A stretch of DNA of 22,867 nt from AC-37 sp045805345 (GCA_045805345.1 JBJMLK010000237.1:1-22867), one strand, 5' to 3'. Positions 7,111 through 15,186 are shown, counted from the stretch's first letter. Notes: generated from the sequence alone by a model not told the origin. Program-made: numbers and translations.

Positions 7111-7565
7111 GCCGGGCCGGGTGGGGGCGGGCGGAGGCCCGCACCGAGCACGGCACGCATCCGGGCCACCGCTTCGACCGGCACGCGGTCGCTGACCCAG
7201 ATCTCCCCGTTGCTCACGTCGTGTGCGTACACGAGCGCGCCCTCCGCGTCGCGAACCGCGAGCTCCACGATGAACCCGGGATCCGCGAGCGCCGCCAGGC
7301 GAGCAAGGTTGTCGCCCTCGATGGGTACCCGGTGCGGCCCGATCCCGAAGCCGATCGGCCCGATCCTGAACGCCTCGCTTGCACGCCGGTTGCCGTCGGC
7401 GAGGTGGGGGTACGCCGCGTTGATCGTCTCGATGAACTCGTCGAAGTCCTCGAGGATGTCGCCGTCGAGCTCGAGCATGGCCCCCTCGAAGCCGCCCGCG
7501 ATCAGAGCCTCGATGACCGCCGAGGCCGGGCCCTCGAAGTAGCCGATCGAGGTGTCCGCTTCCAT
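7107..7565 (-). CDS. Hypothetical protein, 152 residues
   Basis: I do not recognise this protein. It begins MEADTSIGYFEGPASAVIEA and is acidic in its first half (ELDGDILEDFDEFIETINAAYPHL). A hydrophobic middle (IGPIGFGIGPHRVPIEGD) and a strand-rich segment (FIVELAVRDAEGALVYAHDV) follow, then a Pro-rich tail. No signal peptide or membrane segment is visible. The frame is open further upstream, but ATG 7563-7565 is chosen because a GATAAT box ends exactly six bases before it and the upstream extension would overlap dapF. It is divergent from dapF with only 23 bp between start codons. Confidence 0.7.
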   Translation of the reverse strand: MEADTSIGYFEGPASAVIEALIAGGFEGAMLELDGDILEDFDEFIETINAAYPHLADGNRRASEAFRIGPIGFGIGPHRVPIEGDNLARLAALADPGFIVELAVRDAEGALVYAHDVSNGEIWVSDRVPVEAVARMRAVLGAGLRPPPPGPA

Positions 7566-7588
7566 GTGGCGATTATCGTGCCCGCCCG
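7566..7588. promoter_or_regulatory. Shared divergent promoter, hypothetical gene / dapF
   Basis: The whole spacer is 23 bp. On the minus strand GATAAT (7572-7577) lies six bases before ATG 7565, placing transcription start on the A of the start codon. On the plus strand the overlapping GATTAT (7571-7576) lies 12 bases before the dapF ATG. No Shine-Dalgarno box fits either way, so both transcripts are probably leaderless or nearly so. Confidence 0.6.
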
Positions 7589-8437
7589 ATGAGGTTCGAG
7601 AAATGGCAAGCGCTCGGCAACGACTACCTGATCGTGGAGGCTCGTGAGCTCCCGTTCGAGCTGACGCCCGAGCGGGTGAGGCGCATCTGCGCACCGCACA
7701 CCGGGGTGGGGTCAGACGGCGTGCTGCTGCTCTCGGAGCCGGACGAGCGCGGGTTCGTCGCCCGGCTGCGGATCTTCAACCCCGACGGCTCGGAGGCCGA
7801 GCTGTCGGGCAACGGCGCGCGCGAGGCGATCCTCTACCTGCGCCGCAGCGGCTGGACCGACAGCGACAGCTTCTCGATCCAGACGGCGGCGGGCGAGATC
7901 AGGCCGCGGATCACCGGTCCGGCCACCTGCACCGTGGACATGGGCCGCGCCAGGCTCACGTCGAAGGACTACCCCTCGGGCGGCGACGACGGCGCCGGGA
8001 CGCTGACCGCCGCCGGCCGCGAGCTGCGCTTCCAGCACGTCTCGATCGGCAACCCGCAGTGCGCGATCGAGGTCGACGGCGCCGAGCTCGCGGGCCTCGA
8101 CCTCGGCGCCCTCGGGCCGCCCATCGAGGGCAGCGACCTGTTCCCCAACCGCACCAACGTCTCGTTCTGGCGCCGCGACTCCGACACCGAGATCACGGCC
8201 CGGATCTTCGAGCGCGGGGTGGGGGAGACCATGTCTTCCGGCACGGGTGCGAGCGGCGCGGCCGTGGCCGCCGTCCTACGCGGGCTCGACTCGCCCGTTA
8301 CCGTCCACCTCGACGGCGGCGACCTCGAGGTCGACGTCGGCGAGGACCTGCACGTCGACCTGACCGGCTGGGCCATCCCCGTCTACCGGGGCGAGCTGGC
8401 CGCGGAATTCCTGGAGGAACTGCGTGAGGCACAGTGA
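7589..8437 (+). CDS. dapF: Diaminopimelate epimerase homologue with Ser-Ser active site
   Basis: The 282-residue protein has the DapF fold signatures in order: KWQALGNDYLIVE, GVGSDGVLLL, NPDGSEAELSGNGAR, VSIGNPQ and ERGVGETMSSGTGAS. DapF interconverts LL- and meso-diaminopimelate with two cysteines as acid and base (Cys73 and Cys217 in Haemophilus influenzae). Here both positions are serine, with identical numbering: Ser73 (TCG at 7805-7807) and Ser217 (TCC at 8237-8239). The GNPH His is Gln157. Glu208 and Arg209 are kept. Length and other motifs are normal, so this is not a decayed gene. It may be a Ser-variant epimerase, a weak enzyme or a repurposed family member. dapL follows with a 14-bp overlap. 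Family assignment is secure; activity is not. Confidence 0.85.
   Translation: MRFEKWQALGNDYLIVEARELPFELTPERVRRICAPHTGVGSDGVLLLSEPDERGFVARLRIFNPDGSEAELSGNGAREAILYLRRSGWTDSDSFSIQTAAGEIRPRITGPATCTVDMGRARLTSKDYPSGGDDGAGTLTAAGRELRFQHVSIGNPQCAIEVDGAELAGLDLGALGPPIEGSDLFPNRTNVSFWRRDSDTEITARIFERGVGETMSSGTGASGAAVAAVLRGLDSPVTVHLDGGDLEVDVGEDLHVDLTGWAIPVYRGELAAEFLEELREAQ
8413..8418 (+). promoter_or_regulatory. Ribosome binding site of dapL inside dapF
   Basis: GGAGGA lies five bases before GTG 8424, within the last codons of dapF, and sets the dapL start with a 14-bp overlap. This indicates translational coupling of the two genes. Confidence 0.7.
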
Positions 8438-9584
8438 GCGCCTGGAGCGAATCCCCCCGTACCTGTTCGCCGAGCTCGAGCGGAAGATCGCGGCGAAGAA
8501 GGACGAGGGCGTCGACGTCATCAGCCTCGGGATAGGCGACCCCGACACGCCGACGGCGGACCCGATCGTCGAGGCGCTGTCGAGTGCCGCGGCCGATCCC
8601 GGCACGCACCAGTATCCGTCCAACCGCGGCCGGCCCGAGTTCCGCACGGCCGTCGCCCGCTTCTACGAGCGGCGCTTCGGCGTCGAGCTCGACACCGACA
8701 CCGAGATCATCCCCGCGCTCGGCGCGAAGGAGTGCATCTTCAACCTCAACCTCGCCTTCCTCGACCCTGGCACTGTCGCCCTGGCGTCCGACCCCGGCTA
8801 CCCGGTCTACACGGGTGGGCCGGTGCTCGCGGGCGCCGAGCCCGTGCTGCTGCCGCTGCGGGCCGACGACGCCTTCGCCCCCGATTTCGCGAGCGTCGCG
8901 GCCGGGGACTGGGAGCGCGCGCGGCTGATGTACCTCAACTACCCGAACAACCCCACCGGCGCGGTCGCGCCCGACGGGATGTTCGAGCGTGCGGTGGAGC
9001 TGGCCCGCGAGCACGACGTGCTCGTGGTGCACGACGCCTCGTACACCGAGACGACCTTCGACGGCTACGTCGCGCCGAGCTTCCTGGAGACGCCCGGCGC
9101 GCGCGAGGTCGGCGTCGAGGTGTTCTCGCTGTCGAAGGGCTGGAGCATGACCGGCTGGCGCACCGCCGCGATCGTCGGCAACGCCGAGGCGATCGAGTCC
9201 TACTGGCGGCTCAAGTCGAACATCGACTCGGGGATGTTCGAGGCGGTGCAGATGGCGGCGGCAAAGGCGCTGGACCACTACGAGGTCACGCGCGAGACGA
9301 GCGCGATCTACCAGCGCCGCCGCGACCTCGTGTGCGATGCGCTCGCGGCGATCGGCGTCGACGTCACGCCGCCCAAGGGCACGATCTACATCTGGGCGCC
9401 GGTGCCGGACGGCCACACGTCGGCCACGTACTGCGAGCTGGTGCTCGAGGAGTCGGGCGTCGTGCTGTCGCCCGGCGGGGCGTACGGCCCGAACGGCGAG
9501 GGCTTCTTCCGCATCTCGCTCACGGTGCCCGACGAGCGCCTGAGCGAGGCCGTCGACCGGCTGCGCTCGAGCCTGGGCGGTTGA
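8424..9584 (+). CDS. dapL: LL-diaminopimelate aminotransferase-type PLP enzyme
   Basis: A 386-residue fold-type I aminotransferase. Landmarks are SLGIGDPDTPT near the N-terminus, YPSNRGRPEFR, the cofactor-binding LNYPNNPTGAV, VVHDASYTE, the PLP lysine Lys238 in SLSKGWSMTGWR, and the C-terminal FFRISLTVPDERL with the substrate-carboxylate Arg. These fit the DapL group, which converts tetrahydrodipicolinate directly to LL-diaminopimelate and bypasses the succinylase or acetylase route. A general aspartate- or alanine-type aminotransferase cannot be excluded from sequence alone, but the overlap with dapF strongly favours DapL. It converges on the SDR gene with six bases between stops. Confidence 0.85.
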   Translation: MRHSERLERIPPYLFAELERKIAAKKDEGVDVISLGIGDPDTPTADPIVEALSSAAADPGTHQYPSNRGRPEFRTAVARFYERRFGVELDTDTEIIPALGAKECIFNLNLAFLDPGTVALASDPGYPVYTGGPVLAGAEPVLLPLRADDAFAPDFASVAAGDWERARLMYLNYPNNPTGAVAPDGMFERAVELAREHDVLVVHDASYTETTFDGYVAPSFLETPGAREVGVEVFSLSKGWSMTGWRTAAIVGNAEAIESYWRLKSNIDSGMFEAVQMAAAKALDHYEVTRETSAIYQRRRDLVCDALAAIGVDVTPPKGTIYIWAPVPDGHTSATYCELVLEESGVVLSPGGAYGPNGEGFFRISLTVPDERLSEAVDRLRSSLGG

Positions 9585-9590
9585 GCGGCG

Positions 9591-10562
9591 CTAGCTCGCC
9601 GCCAGCGTCTGCCGCAGCCCGGTGTCCAGGTCGCGCGGCGCGTAGCCGAGGCGCTCGCGCGCCTTGTCGTCCCTCGCCCAGTACGTGACGCCGTCGGAGA
9701 CCGAGATCAGCTCCTTGAAGTTGGGTGGGAAGCCCATGATCTTGCCCAGCACCGGCCCGGCCGGCGCGACCGCCTTGAGCACGCCCACCGGCAGGTCGCG
9801 CTTCGGCGGCTTCTTGCCGGCGATCTCGGACGCCTTGTCCACGAGCGTGCGCATGTTCGCGATCTCGCCGCCCAGCACGTACGACTGGCCGGGCTCGCCG
9901 CGGTCGAAGGCGAGGATCGTCCCGTCGGCCACGTCGTCCACGTGCACGAGGTTGAAGCCGGTCTCCGGGAACATGTAGGCGAACAGCTTGCCGTTCGACG
10001 CCTGGTCGATCATGTTGCCGATCTCGGAGTGGTCGCCCGGCCCGTACACGCCGCCCGGCTGGACGATCACGATCGGCGCGCCCTTCGCGATCCGGTCGAG
10101 CGCGACCCTGTGGGACTCGTACTTCGTCTCGTCGTAGTAGGAGAGGAACCCCTCGCCCGTGTCGCGCTCGTACGACTCGTCCACGACCTGGCGCTTGGTG
10201 TTGCCGAACACGTTCACGGTGCTGACGTAGACGATCTTCGGGACCCCCGACTGGATCGCGCAGTCGAGCACGCGCTCGGTGCCGCGCACGTTGGTCTCGT
10301 ACATCCCCTCGCGCTGCGACTTCGGGATGCCGACCTTGTAGATCGCCGCGCCGTGGAAGACGCCGTCGGCGCCGTCGACGCCGCGGCGGATCGCGTCGAC
10401 GTCGGTGAGGTCGCCCTTCACCAGCTCCACGCCCAGGCGCTCGAGCTCCAGCGCCTTCTCCGGCGAGCGCACGAGCGCCACCACGTCGTCGCCGCGCTCG
10501 CGCAGCTTGCGCACCAAGCGGCCGCCGATGAACCCGGTCCCACCCGTCACGAAGGCCCTCAC
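9591..10562 (-). CDS. NAD(P)-dependent epimerase/dehydratase (extended SDR)
   Basis: An extended short-chain dehydrogenase/reductase of 323 residues from GTG 10560-10562. The Rossmann motif TGGTGFIG (residues 6-13) is at the very N-terminus. The catalytic set is Ser114/Thr115 (VSTVNVFG) and Tyr143-x3-Lys147 (YDETK), then the QPGGVYGPGD loop and HVDDVADGTILAF. Overall it resembles the dihydroflavonol-reductase-like and hopanoid-associated sugar epimerase group; the substrate is unknown. I prefer GTG 10562 over GTG 10571, three codons upstream, because it gives the canonical VRAFVTGGTG start and has a TAACGT box seven bases before it. It is divergent from hflX. Confidence 0.85.
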   Translation of the reverse strand: MRAFVTGGTGFIGGRLVRKLRERGDDVVALVRSPEKALELERLGVELVKGDLTDVDAIRRGVDGADGVFHGAAIYKVGIPKSQREGMYETNVRGTERVLDCAIQSGVPKIVYVSTVNVFGNTKRQVVDESYERDTGEGFLSYYDETKYESHRVALDRIAKGAPIVIVQPGGVYGPGDHSEIGNMIDQASNGKLFAYMFPETGFNLVHVDDVADGTILAFDRGEPGQSYVLGGEIANMRTLVDKASEIAGKKPPKRDLPVGVLKAVAPAGPVLGKIMGFPPNFKELISVSDGVTYWARDDKARERLGYAPRDLDTGLRQTLAAS

Positions 10563-10569
10563 GAGGCGC

Positions 10570-10575
10570 ACGTTA
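10570..10575 (-). promoter_or_regulatory. Candidate -10 box, leaderless SDR gene
   Basis: TAACGT on the minus strand, seven bases before GTG 10562. Its position supports a transcript beginning at or next to the start codon. No -35 hexamer is evident. Confidence 0.45.
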
Positions 10576-10582
10576 CCGGGCC

Positions 10583-10588
10583 TAGACT
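10583..10588 (+). promoter_or_regulatory. Candidate -10 box of hflX
   Basis: TAGACT nine bases before the hflX ATG, predicting a 5' leader of about three bases. The same hexamer precedes the lipid kinase gene (16073-16078). Confidence 0.5.
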
Positions 10589-10597
10589 TGACGCGAC

Positions 10598-11929
10598 ATG
10601 CAGAGGGGACGCAACGGCCGCAACTCCGAGAGTAGGTACGGCGAGGGCATTCGCAACCCGCGCGCGCGCCAGCGCGCGATGGTGGTCGCGGTCGCGCCGG
10701 AGGAGCCGGACCTGAGCGAGCTGCGCGAGCTCCTGCGCACCGCGGGCGTCGCCGTCGCCGGCGAGCTCGTACAGCGGCGTGCTCAGCCGGACCCCGACCG
10801 CTACTTCGGGAAGGGCAAGCTCACCGAGCTGAAGCGAGCGATAGGGGAGGCCGACGCCAACCTCGTGGCGGTCGACGACGAGCTGCTTCCGCGGCAGGAG
10901 CGGAACCTCGAGGAGGCCGTCGGCGTGCCCGTGATCGACCGGACCGCGATCATCCTCGACATCTTCGCCGACCACGCGGGGTCGGCCGAGGGCAACCTCC
11001 AGGTCGAGCTGGCGCAGCTCGAGTACAACCTCGCGCGCATGCGCGGCCTGTGGACGCACCTCGAGCGCCTCGGCGGCGGCATCGGCACGCGCGGCCCCGG
11101 TGAGACCCAGATCGAGACCGACCGCCGGCTCGCTCGCGACCGGATCGCCGCTCTCAAGCGCAAGCTCGAGCAGACGCGCGCCACCCGCTCGACGATGCGT
11201 CGCGAGCGCGAGCGCGCGCAGATGCCGACGGTGGCCCTCGCCGGCTACACCAACGCGGGCAAGTCGACACTGCTCAACGCGCTCACGGGCGCCGACGCCG
11301 GCGTCCAGGACCGCCTCTTCCACACGCTCGACCCGATGACGCGCTCGTTCGAGATCGCGGGACGGTCATACCTCCTGACCGACACCGTCGGCTTCATCCG
11401 CAAGCTGCCGCACCAGCTGGTCGACGCCTTTGCCGCCACGCTCGAGGAGACGCTGCGGGCCGACCTGATCGTGCACGTCGTGGACGCCTCGGCGCCCGAG
11501 GACGAGCTGCTCGCGATGGTCGACGCGGTGGAGGAGGTGCTGGCCGAGATCGGCGCCGACGACCGCCCGCGCCTGCTCGCCCTCAACAAGGTCGACGTGC
11601 TGGACGAAGACCGGCGCCGCGAGCTGTCGTTCCGCCACCGCGACGCGGTCCAGGTGTCGGCGGTCACGGGCGAGGGCCTCGAGGACCTGCGGGCCGCGGT
11701 CGAGGCGCGCTTCCTCAGCTCGCTGCGGTCGATGGACCTGCTCGTGCCGTACGAGGACGGCGGCAGCCTGTCGGAGCTGCACGAGGTGGCCGGCGACGTG
11801 GAGCGCTCCGACACCGCCTCGGGCGTGCGCGTGCGGGCGCGTGTCCCCGCCGGGCTGGCGCAGCGGTTCGAGCGCTTCGAGGTGAACGGCACCGGCGGCC
11901 GCAACGGCTCCGAGCCCGGCGCCGAGTGA
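10598..11929 (+). CDS. hflX: GTPase HflX
   Basis: HflX is a ribosome-binding GTPase that splits stalled or heat-damaged ribosomes. The 443-residue protein has the HflX N-terminal domain (about 27-208), with DRYFGKGKLTEL and the Gly-rich loop RLGGGIGTRGPGETQIETD (around 158-176) that reaches the ribosomal centre. The G domain follows: G1 GYTNAGKST (216-224), G3 DTVGF (262-266) and G4 NKVD (330-333). The C-terminal part ends in a short Gly/Asn-rich tail. ATG 10598 starts the protein; a TAGACT box nine bases upstream suggests an almost leaderless mRNA. The stop overlaps the dut start by GTGA, forming an hflX-dut operon. Confidence 0.95.
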   Translation: MQRGRNGRNSESRYGEGIRNPRARQRAMVVAVAPEEPDLSELRELLRTAGVAVAGELVQRRAQPDPDRYFGKGKLTELKRAIGEADANLVAVDDELLPRQERNLEEAVGVPVIDRTAIILDIFADHAGSAEGNLQVELAQLEYNLARMRGLWTHLERLGGGIGTRGPGETQIETDRRLARDRIAALKRKLEQTRATRSTMRRERERAQMPTVALAGYTNAGKSTLLNALTGADAGVQDRLFHTLDPMTRSFEIAGRSYLLTDTVGFIRKLPHQLVDAFAATLEETLRADLIVHVVDASAPEDELLAMVDAVEEVLAEIGADDRPRLLALNKVDVLDEDRRRELSFRHRDAVQVSAVTGEGLEDLRAAVEARFLSSLRSMDLLVPYEDGGSLSELHEVAGDVERSDTASGVRVRARVPAGLAQRFERFEVNGTGGRNGSEPGAE

Positions 11930-12357
11930 GCCTCCGCTTCACCCGCCTGACCGACCACGCCCGGCCACCCGCCCAGGCCCACCCGGGTGACGCGGGCTAC
12001 GACCTCTTCGCCGCGGAGCCCGCGGTGCTCGAGCCCGGGCGCCGCGCGAGCGTCGGCACCGGGATCGCCGTCGCCATCCCCGACGGCTGCGCAGGCCTCG
12101 TGCTGCCGCGCTCCGGTCTGGCGGCGCGGCACGGCGTCACGCTCACCAACGCTCCGGGCCTGATCGACTCCGGCTACCGCGGCGAGGTCCGGGTCCTGCT
12201 CCTGAACACGGACCCCGACGTCCCGTTCGACGTCGCCGTCGGCGACCGGATCGCCCAGCTCCTGATCGTCCGCTTCGAGTCGCCGCCGCCCGAGGAGGCC
12301 GACTCGCTCGACGAGACCGCCCGCGGCAGCGGCGGCTTCGGCTCGACCGGGCGCTAG
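11926..12357 (+). CDS. dut: dUTP diphosphatase (dUTPase)
   Basis: Trimeric dUTPase hydrolyses dUTP to dUMP and pyrophosphate, keeping uracil out of DNA and feeding dTMP synthesis. All five motifs are present in the 143-residue protein: AGYDLFA, PRSGLA, GLIDSGYRGEV (catalytic Asp), GDRIAQLLI, and the C-terminal arm RGSGGFGSTG. The length is normal. GTG 11926 overlaps the hflX stop by four bases. The stop overlaps the gatD stop on the other strand by three bases, so the two operons converge with no spacer. Confidence 0.95.
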   Translation: MSLRFTRLTDHARPPAQAHPGDAGYDLFAAEPAVLEPGRRASVGTGIAVAIPDGCAGLVLPRSGLAARHGVTLTNAPGLIDSGYRGEVRVLLLNTDPDVPFDVAVGDRIAQLLIVRFESPPPEEADSLDETARGSGGFGSTGR

Positions 12358-13076
12358 ACCCCGGCGGCCCGCCGCGCGCTCGCGTGCGCGGCGTCCTCCA
12401 TCGCGTCGTCGAGCGGCGCGAGCTCCACACCGAGCGCCAGCTCGATCAGGCGGTCCGCCAGCCACACGTTCTTCGGCAGCAGCGGTCCGTGCAGGTAGGT
12501 GCCGATCACGTTGCCGCGCCTGACACCCTCGAAGCCGTCCTTGCCGTTGTTGCCGTGTCCGTGGAGCACCCGGCCGAGCGGCTTCTCGCCGGCGCCCAGG
12601 TAGGTCCGGCCGCCGTGGTTCTCGAACCCCGCGATCACCTGGGGGCCGGCACCGAGGTCCGCCTCGATCGCGCAGTTCCCGATCAGCCGCTCGCCGGGCT
12701 CGCGCACCGTCCGAAGGTCCACCAGGCCGACGCCGGGCAGCGTCTCGTCGTCCATCTCGTAGCCCGAGCCGAGCAGCTGGTAGCCGCCGCACACGGCGAG
12801 CACCACGGCGCCGCGGTCCGCGGCAGCGTGCAGCGCGTCGCGCTTGGTCTCGACCATGTCCCGCGCGACCAGTGCCTGATCGCGGTCCTGGCCACCGCCC
12901 ATGTAGAAGAGGTCGTGCGCGGCCGGGTCGAGGGGGTCGCCCAGGCTCGCGCCGGCCAGCTCGAACCCGAGCCCGCGCCACTCGCAGCGGGCCCGCAGCA
13001 CCGCGATGTTGCCGCGGTCGGCGTAGATGTTCATCAGCTCGGGGTAGAGCGAGCAGACCCGCAGCGTGGCGGTCAT
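12354..13076 (-). CDS. gatD: Lipid II isoglutaminyl synthase, glutaminase subunit GatD
   Basis: A class I glutamine amidotransferase of the CobB/CobQ type, 240 residues. It opens with LRVCSLYPELMNIYADRGNI, typical of GatD. The nucleophile is Cys96 (AVCGGYQLLG) and the His is His196 (GTYLHGPLLPKN). GatD releases ammonia from glutamine and passes it to MurT, which amidates the alpha-carboxylate of D-Glu in lipid II. ATG 13074-13076 has a GGAGG box (13084-13088) eight bases upstream. The ATG overlaps the methyltransferase stop by ATGA. The frame is open far upstream, but the motifs begin only at this ATG. It is the last gene of the kinase-murT-methyltransferase-gatD operon. Confidence 0.93.
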   Translation of the reverse strand: MTATLRVCSLYPELMNIYADRGNIAVLRARCEWRGLGFELAGASLGDPLDPAAHDLFYMGGGQDRDQALVARDMVETKRDALHAAADRGAVVLAVCGGYQLLGSGYEMDDETLPGVGLVDLRTVREPGERLIGNCAIEADLGAGPQVIAGFENHGGRTYLGAGEKPLGRVLHGHGNNGKDGFEGVRRGNVIGTYLHGPLLPKNVWLADRLIELALGVELAPLDDAMEDAAHASARRAAGV

Positions 13077-13822
13077 CGGGCGACCTCCAGCACTACCACC
13101 GCGCTTCCCACGTAGTCGCCGGTGGCCGGCACGGCGCGCCGCGGCAGCGTCCGGAACCCGGCCCGCTCGCCCTCGGCCTCGAGATCGGCCGCGTCGACGG
13201 CGTCCAGCACGATCGACGTCATCGACTCGTCGAGCCGCCCGTCCGGCGACACCGCCTGGCGCAGCCGGTCGATGGCCGTCCCGCCCGGCTCCGAGCGCAC
13301 CGCGACGGGCGTGCTCGAGAAGACCCAGCCGTCCTGCTCGCGAACGTCCGGGAGCGGTGGGCCCGCGTCCGCCGCCGGCACCCCGTCGAACGGGTCGGCG
13401 AGCGCGGCCGCGAACCGTCCGCCGTCGCGCAGGTGATCGCGCACGGAGGCGAGCATCGCGGCCCGCCCGTCGCTGCCGCCCATCAGCTGCACCACCTGCA
13501 TCGGCGCCACCACGAGCGCGAAGTCGCGCCGGGCGAGCGACAGCGACCGGGCGTCGCCGACCGCCGCGTCGACGGCGACCCCACGCGCTCGCGCCCGCTC
13601 CACGAGGGCGCCGACTAGCGCCGCGTCCGAGTCGAGGGCCGCGACGTCGAATCCGCGCGCTGCCAGGTCGAGCGCCACGCGCCCGGTCCCGCAGCCGATC
13701 TCGAGGATCGGACCGTTCGCGTCCGCCGCCAGCGTGCGCCACAGCTCGAGGTCGGCCTCGTAGCCGCCGCACTCCACGTCGTGCCAGACCACGGAGTCGG
13801 TCAGATGGCCTAGTCCGACCAT
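13073..13822 (-). CDS. Class I SAM-dependent methyltransferase
   Basis: A 249-residue Rossmann-fold methyltransferase. Motif I ILEIGCGTGR is at about residues 39-48, followed by the acidic loop ALDSDAALV (61-69), GDARSL, and LVVAPMQVVQLM at the position of motif IV. The C-terminal half is strand-rich, as in the methyltransferase-25 type. The substrate is not predictable. Its location is the point of interest: it overlaps murT by 13 bp upstream and gatD by four bases downstream, separating the two subunits of one enzyme. A role in envelope or lipid II chemistry is therefore a fair guess, but only from context. Confidence 0.85.
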   Translation of the reverse strand: MVGLGHLTDSVVWHDVECGGYEADLELWRTLAADANGPILEIGCGTGRVALDLAARGFDVAALDSDAALVGALVERARARGVAVDAAVGDARSLSLARRDFALVVAPMQVVQLMGGSDGRAAMLASVRDHLRDGGRFAAALADPFDGVPAADAGPPLPDVREQDGWVFSSTPVAVRSEPGGTAIDRLRQAVSPDGRLDESMTSIVLDAVDAADLEAEGERAGFRTLPRRAVPATGDYVGSAVVVLEVAR

Positions 13823-15186
13823 CGCCCCGCCACGCCGCGATCCGCGAGCAGGTCGCGCAGCTCGAGCAGCGCCGTGTAGGTCGGCAGCGCGAACAGCGGC
13901 GCTCCGCCGCCCACCCCCCGCGACTGGGGCTCACGGTCCGCCACGGCGGCGTCGAGCGAGCGACCCAGGTCGCGGTCCACCGCGATCGGCGCGTCGACGC
14001 CCGCGTACTTCAGCCGCAGCGCCATCTCCTCCGCGCGCGTGCCGGAGCACGTGGCACGGCGCACCCGCCCGGCGAGCACCTCGAAGTCGGCATCCCAGAT
14101 CCAGGAGACGTCGCGACCGTCCGCGATCCCGTCGTTCAGCGCCAGCCAGACGTCGAGCGACCCGTCCTCGAGCGTCAGCGTGCGCAGCACCTCGTTCGCT
14201 CCCGCCGGGTTCTTCACGAGCAGGATCGAGACGTCCCGGCCGGCGACCGGGATCGTCTCAACGCGACCGAACACCGCGGCGGCGCCGGCCAGCCCGTCGC
14301 GGATCCGGTCGAGCGGCACGCCGAGCTCGAGCGCCGCCGCGGTCGCGGCGAGGGCGTTGTAGACGTTGTAGAGGCCGGGCAGGGGGAGGCGCACCTCGAT
14401 CGAGCCCGCCGGCGTGCGGAACGTGACGTCGGACCCGGCCATGCCGCGCAGCGCCACGCGCTCGGCCGCGACCTGCGGCGCCGGGCGCTCGCGGCCGCAG
14501 TTGGGGCAGCGGTAGCGACCGAGGTGGCCCATGTAGATCGCCTCGTACTCGTAGGCGTGGCCGCAGCGGCGGCAATGCTTGGAGTCGGCCGCGTGCTGGA
14601 GCTCGGCGAGCGCGACCGAGTCGTCCTCGACGCCGAAGTAGGTGACCCGCGCGCGCTCGCGCCCGAGGTCGGCCACCAGCGGGTCGTCGGCGCACAGCAC
14701 GAGGTCGGACAGCCCGTCGCGGGCGGCGGCGAGCTCCTCCCAGCGGTCGGCGATCGTCTCGAGCTCGCCGTAGCGGTCGAGCTGGTCGCGGAAGAGGTTC
14801 CCGAGCACGATCATTCGCGGCTCGAGCTCGGCGGCCACGCCCCCGAGCCACGCCTCGTCGACCTCGAAGAGACCAAGCTCGCCCGGCCGGCGCCCCGCGT
14901 CGAGGAGCGCGGTGGCCACGCCCCAGTTCATGTTCGACCCGGCGCGGTTGCGCACGACGTCGAATCCGGCGCGCTCGAGCGCGCCCGCGAGCATCGACGC
15001 CGTCGTCGTCTTCCCGTTGGTGGCGGACACGAGCACCGACCCGCCCCCGAGCCTCGCGCCGAGGCGGCCGATGGCTCGTGGGTCGAGCCGCAGCAGCACG
15101 CGCCCGGGCGCCGTGGTGCCGCCGCGCCCCGCGCGGCGGACGAGCGCCCGGACGGCCCGGGCCAGCGCGACCGCCAGCGCGCGCAT
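13810..15186 (-). CDS. murT: Lipid II isoglutaminyl synthase, Mur-ligase subunit MurT
   Basis: MurT is the ATP-using partner of GatD in amidating D-Glu of lipid II. From ATG 15184-15186 it has 458 residues. The Mur-ligase P-loop is SATNGKTTTA (54-63). A four-Cys zinc ribbon specific to MurT lies at Cys205, Cys208, Cys227 and Cys230 inside the central domain. The C-terminal DUF1727-like domain has LNDGIADGRDVSWIWDADFE (350-369), including the conserved Asp region implicated in amidation. The ATG overlaps the last base of the lipid kinase stop (TGATG). The frame runs on upstream through the kinase gene in another frame; that extension is not real. Confidence 0.94.
   Translation of the reverse strand: MRALAVALARAVRALVRRAGRGGTTAPGRVLLRLDPRAIGRLGARLGGGSVLVSATNGKTTTASMLAGALERAGFDVVRNRAGSNMNWGVATALLDAGRRPGELGLFEVDEAWLGGVAAELEPRMIVLGNLFRDQLDRYGELETIADRWEELAAARDGLSDLVLCADDPLVADLGRERARVTYFGVEDDSVALAELQHAADSKHCRRCGHAYEYEAIYMGHLGRYRCPNCGRERPAPQVAAERVALRGMAGSDVTFRTPAGSIEVRLPLPGLYNVYNALAATAAALELGVPLDRIRDGLAGAAAVFGRVETIPVAGRDVSILLVKNPAGANEVLRTLTLEDGSLDVWLALNDGIADGRDVSWIWDADFEVLAGRVRRATCSGTRAEEMALRLKYAGVDAPIAVDRDLGRSLDAAVADREPQSRGVGGGAPLFALPTYTALLELRDLLADRGVAGRWSD

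Noticed and set aside
7566..7694. 43-codon N-terminal extension of the hypothetical gene into dapF
   Set aside because: It would run antisense through the dapF start, is Arg/Ser-rich, and the GATAAT box sits exactly before ATG 7565.
13077..13934. Upstream extension of gatD (526 codons in total)
   Set aside because: It overlaps the methyltransferase in another frame; GatD similarity starts at ATG 13076, which has a strong GGAGG box.
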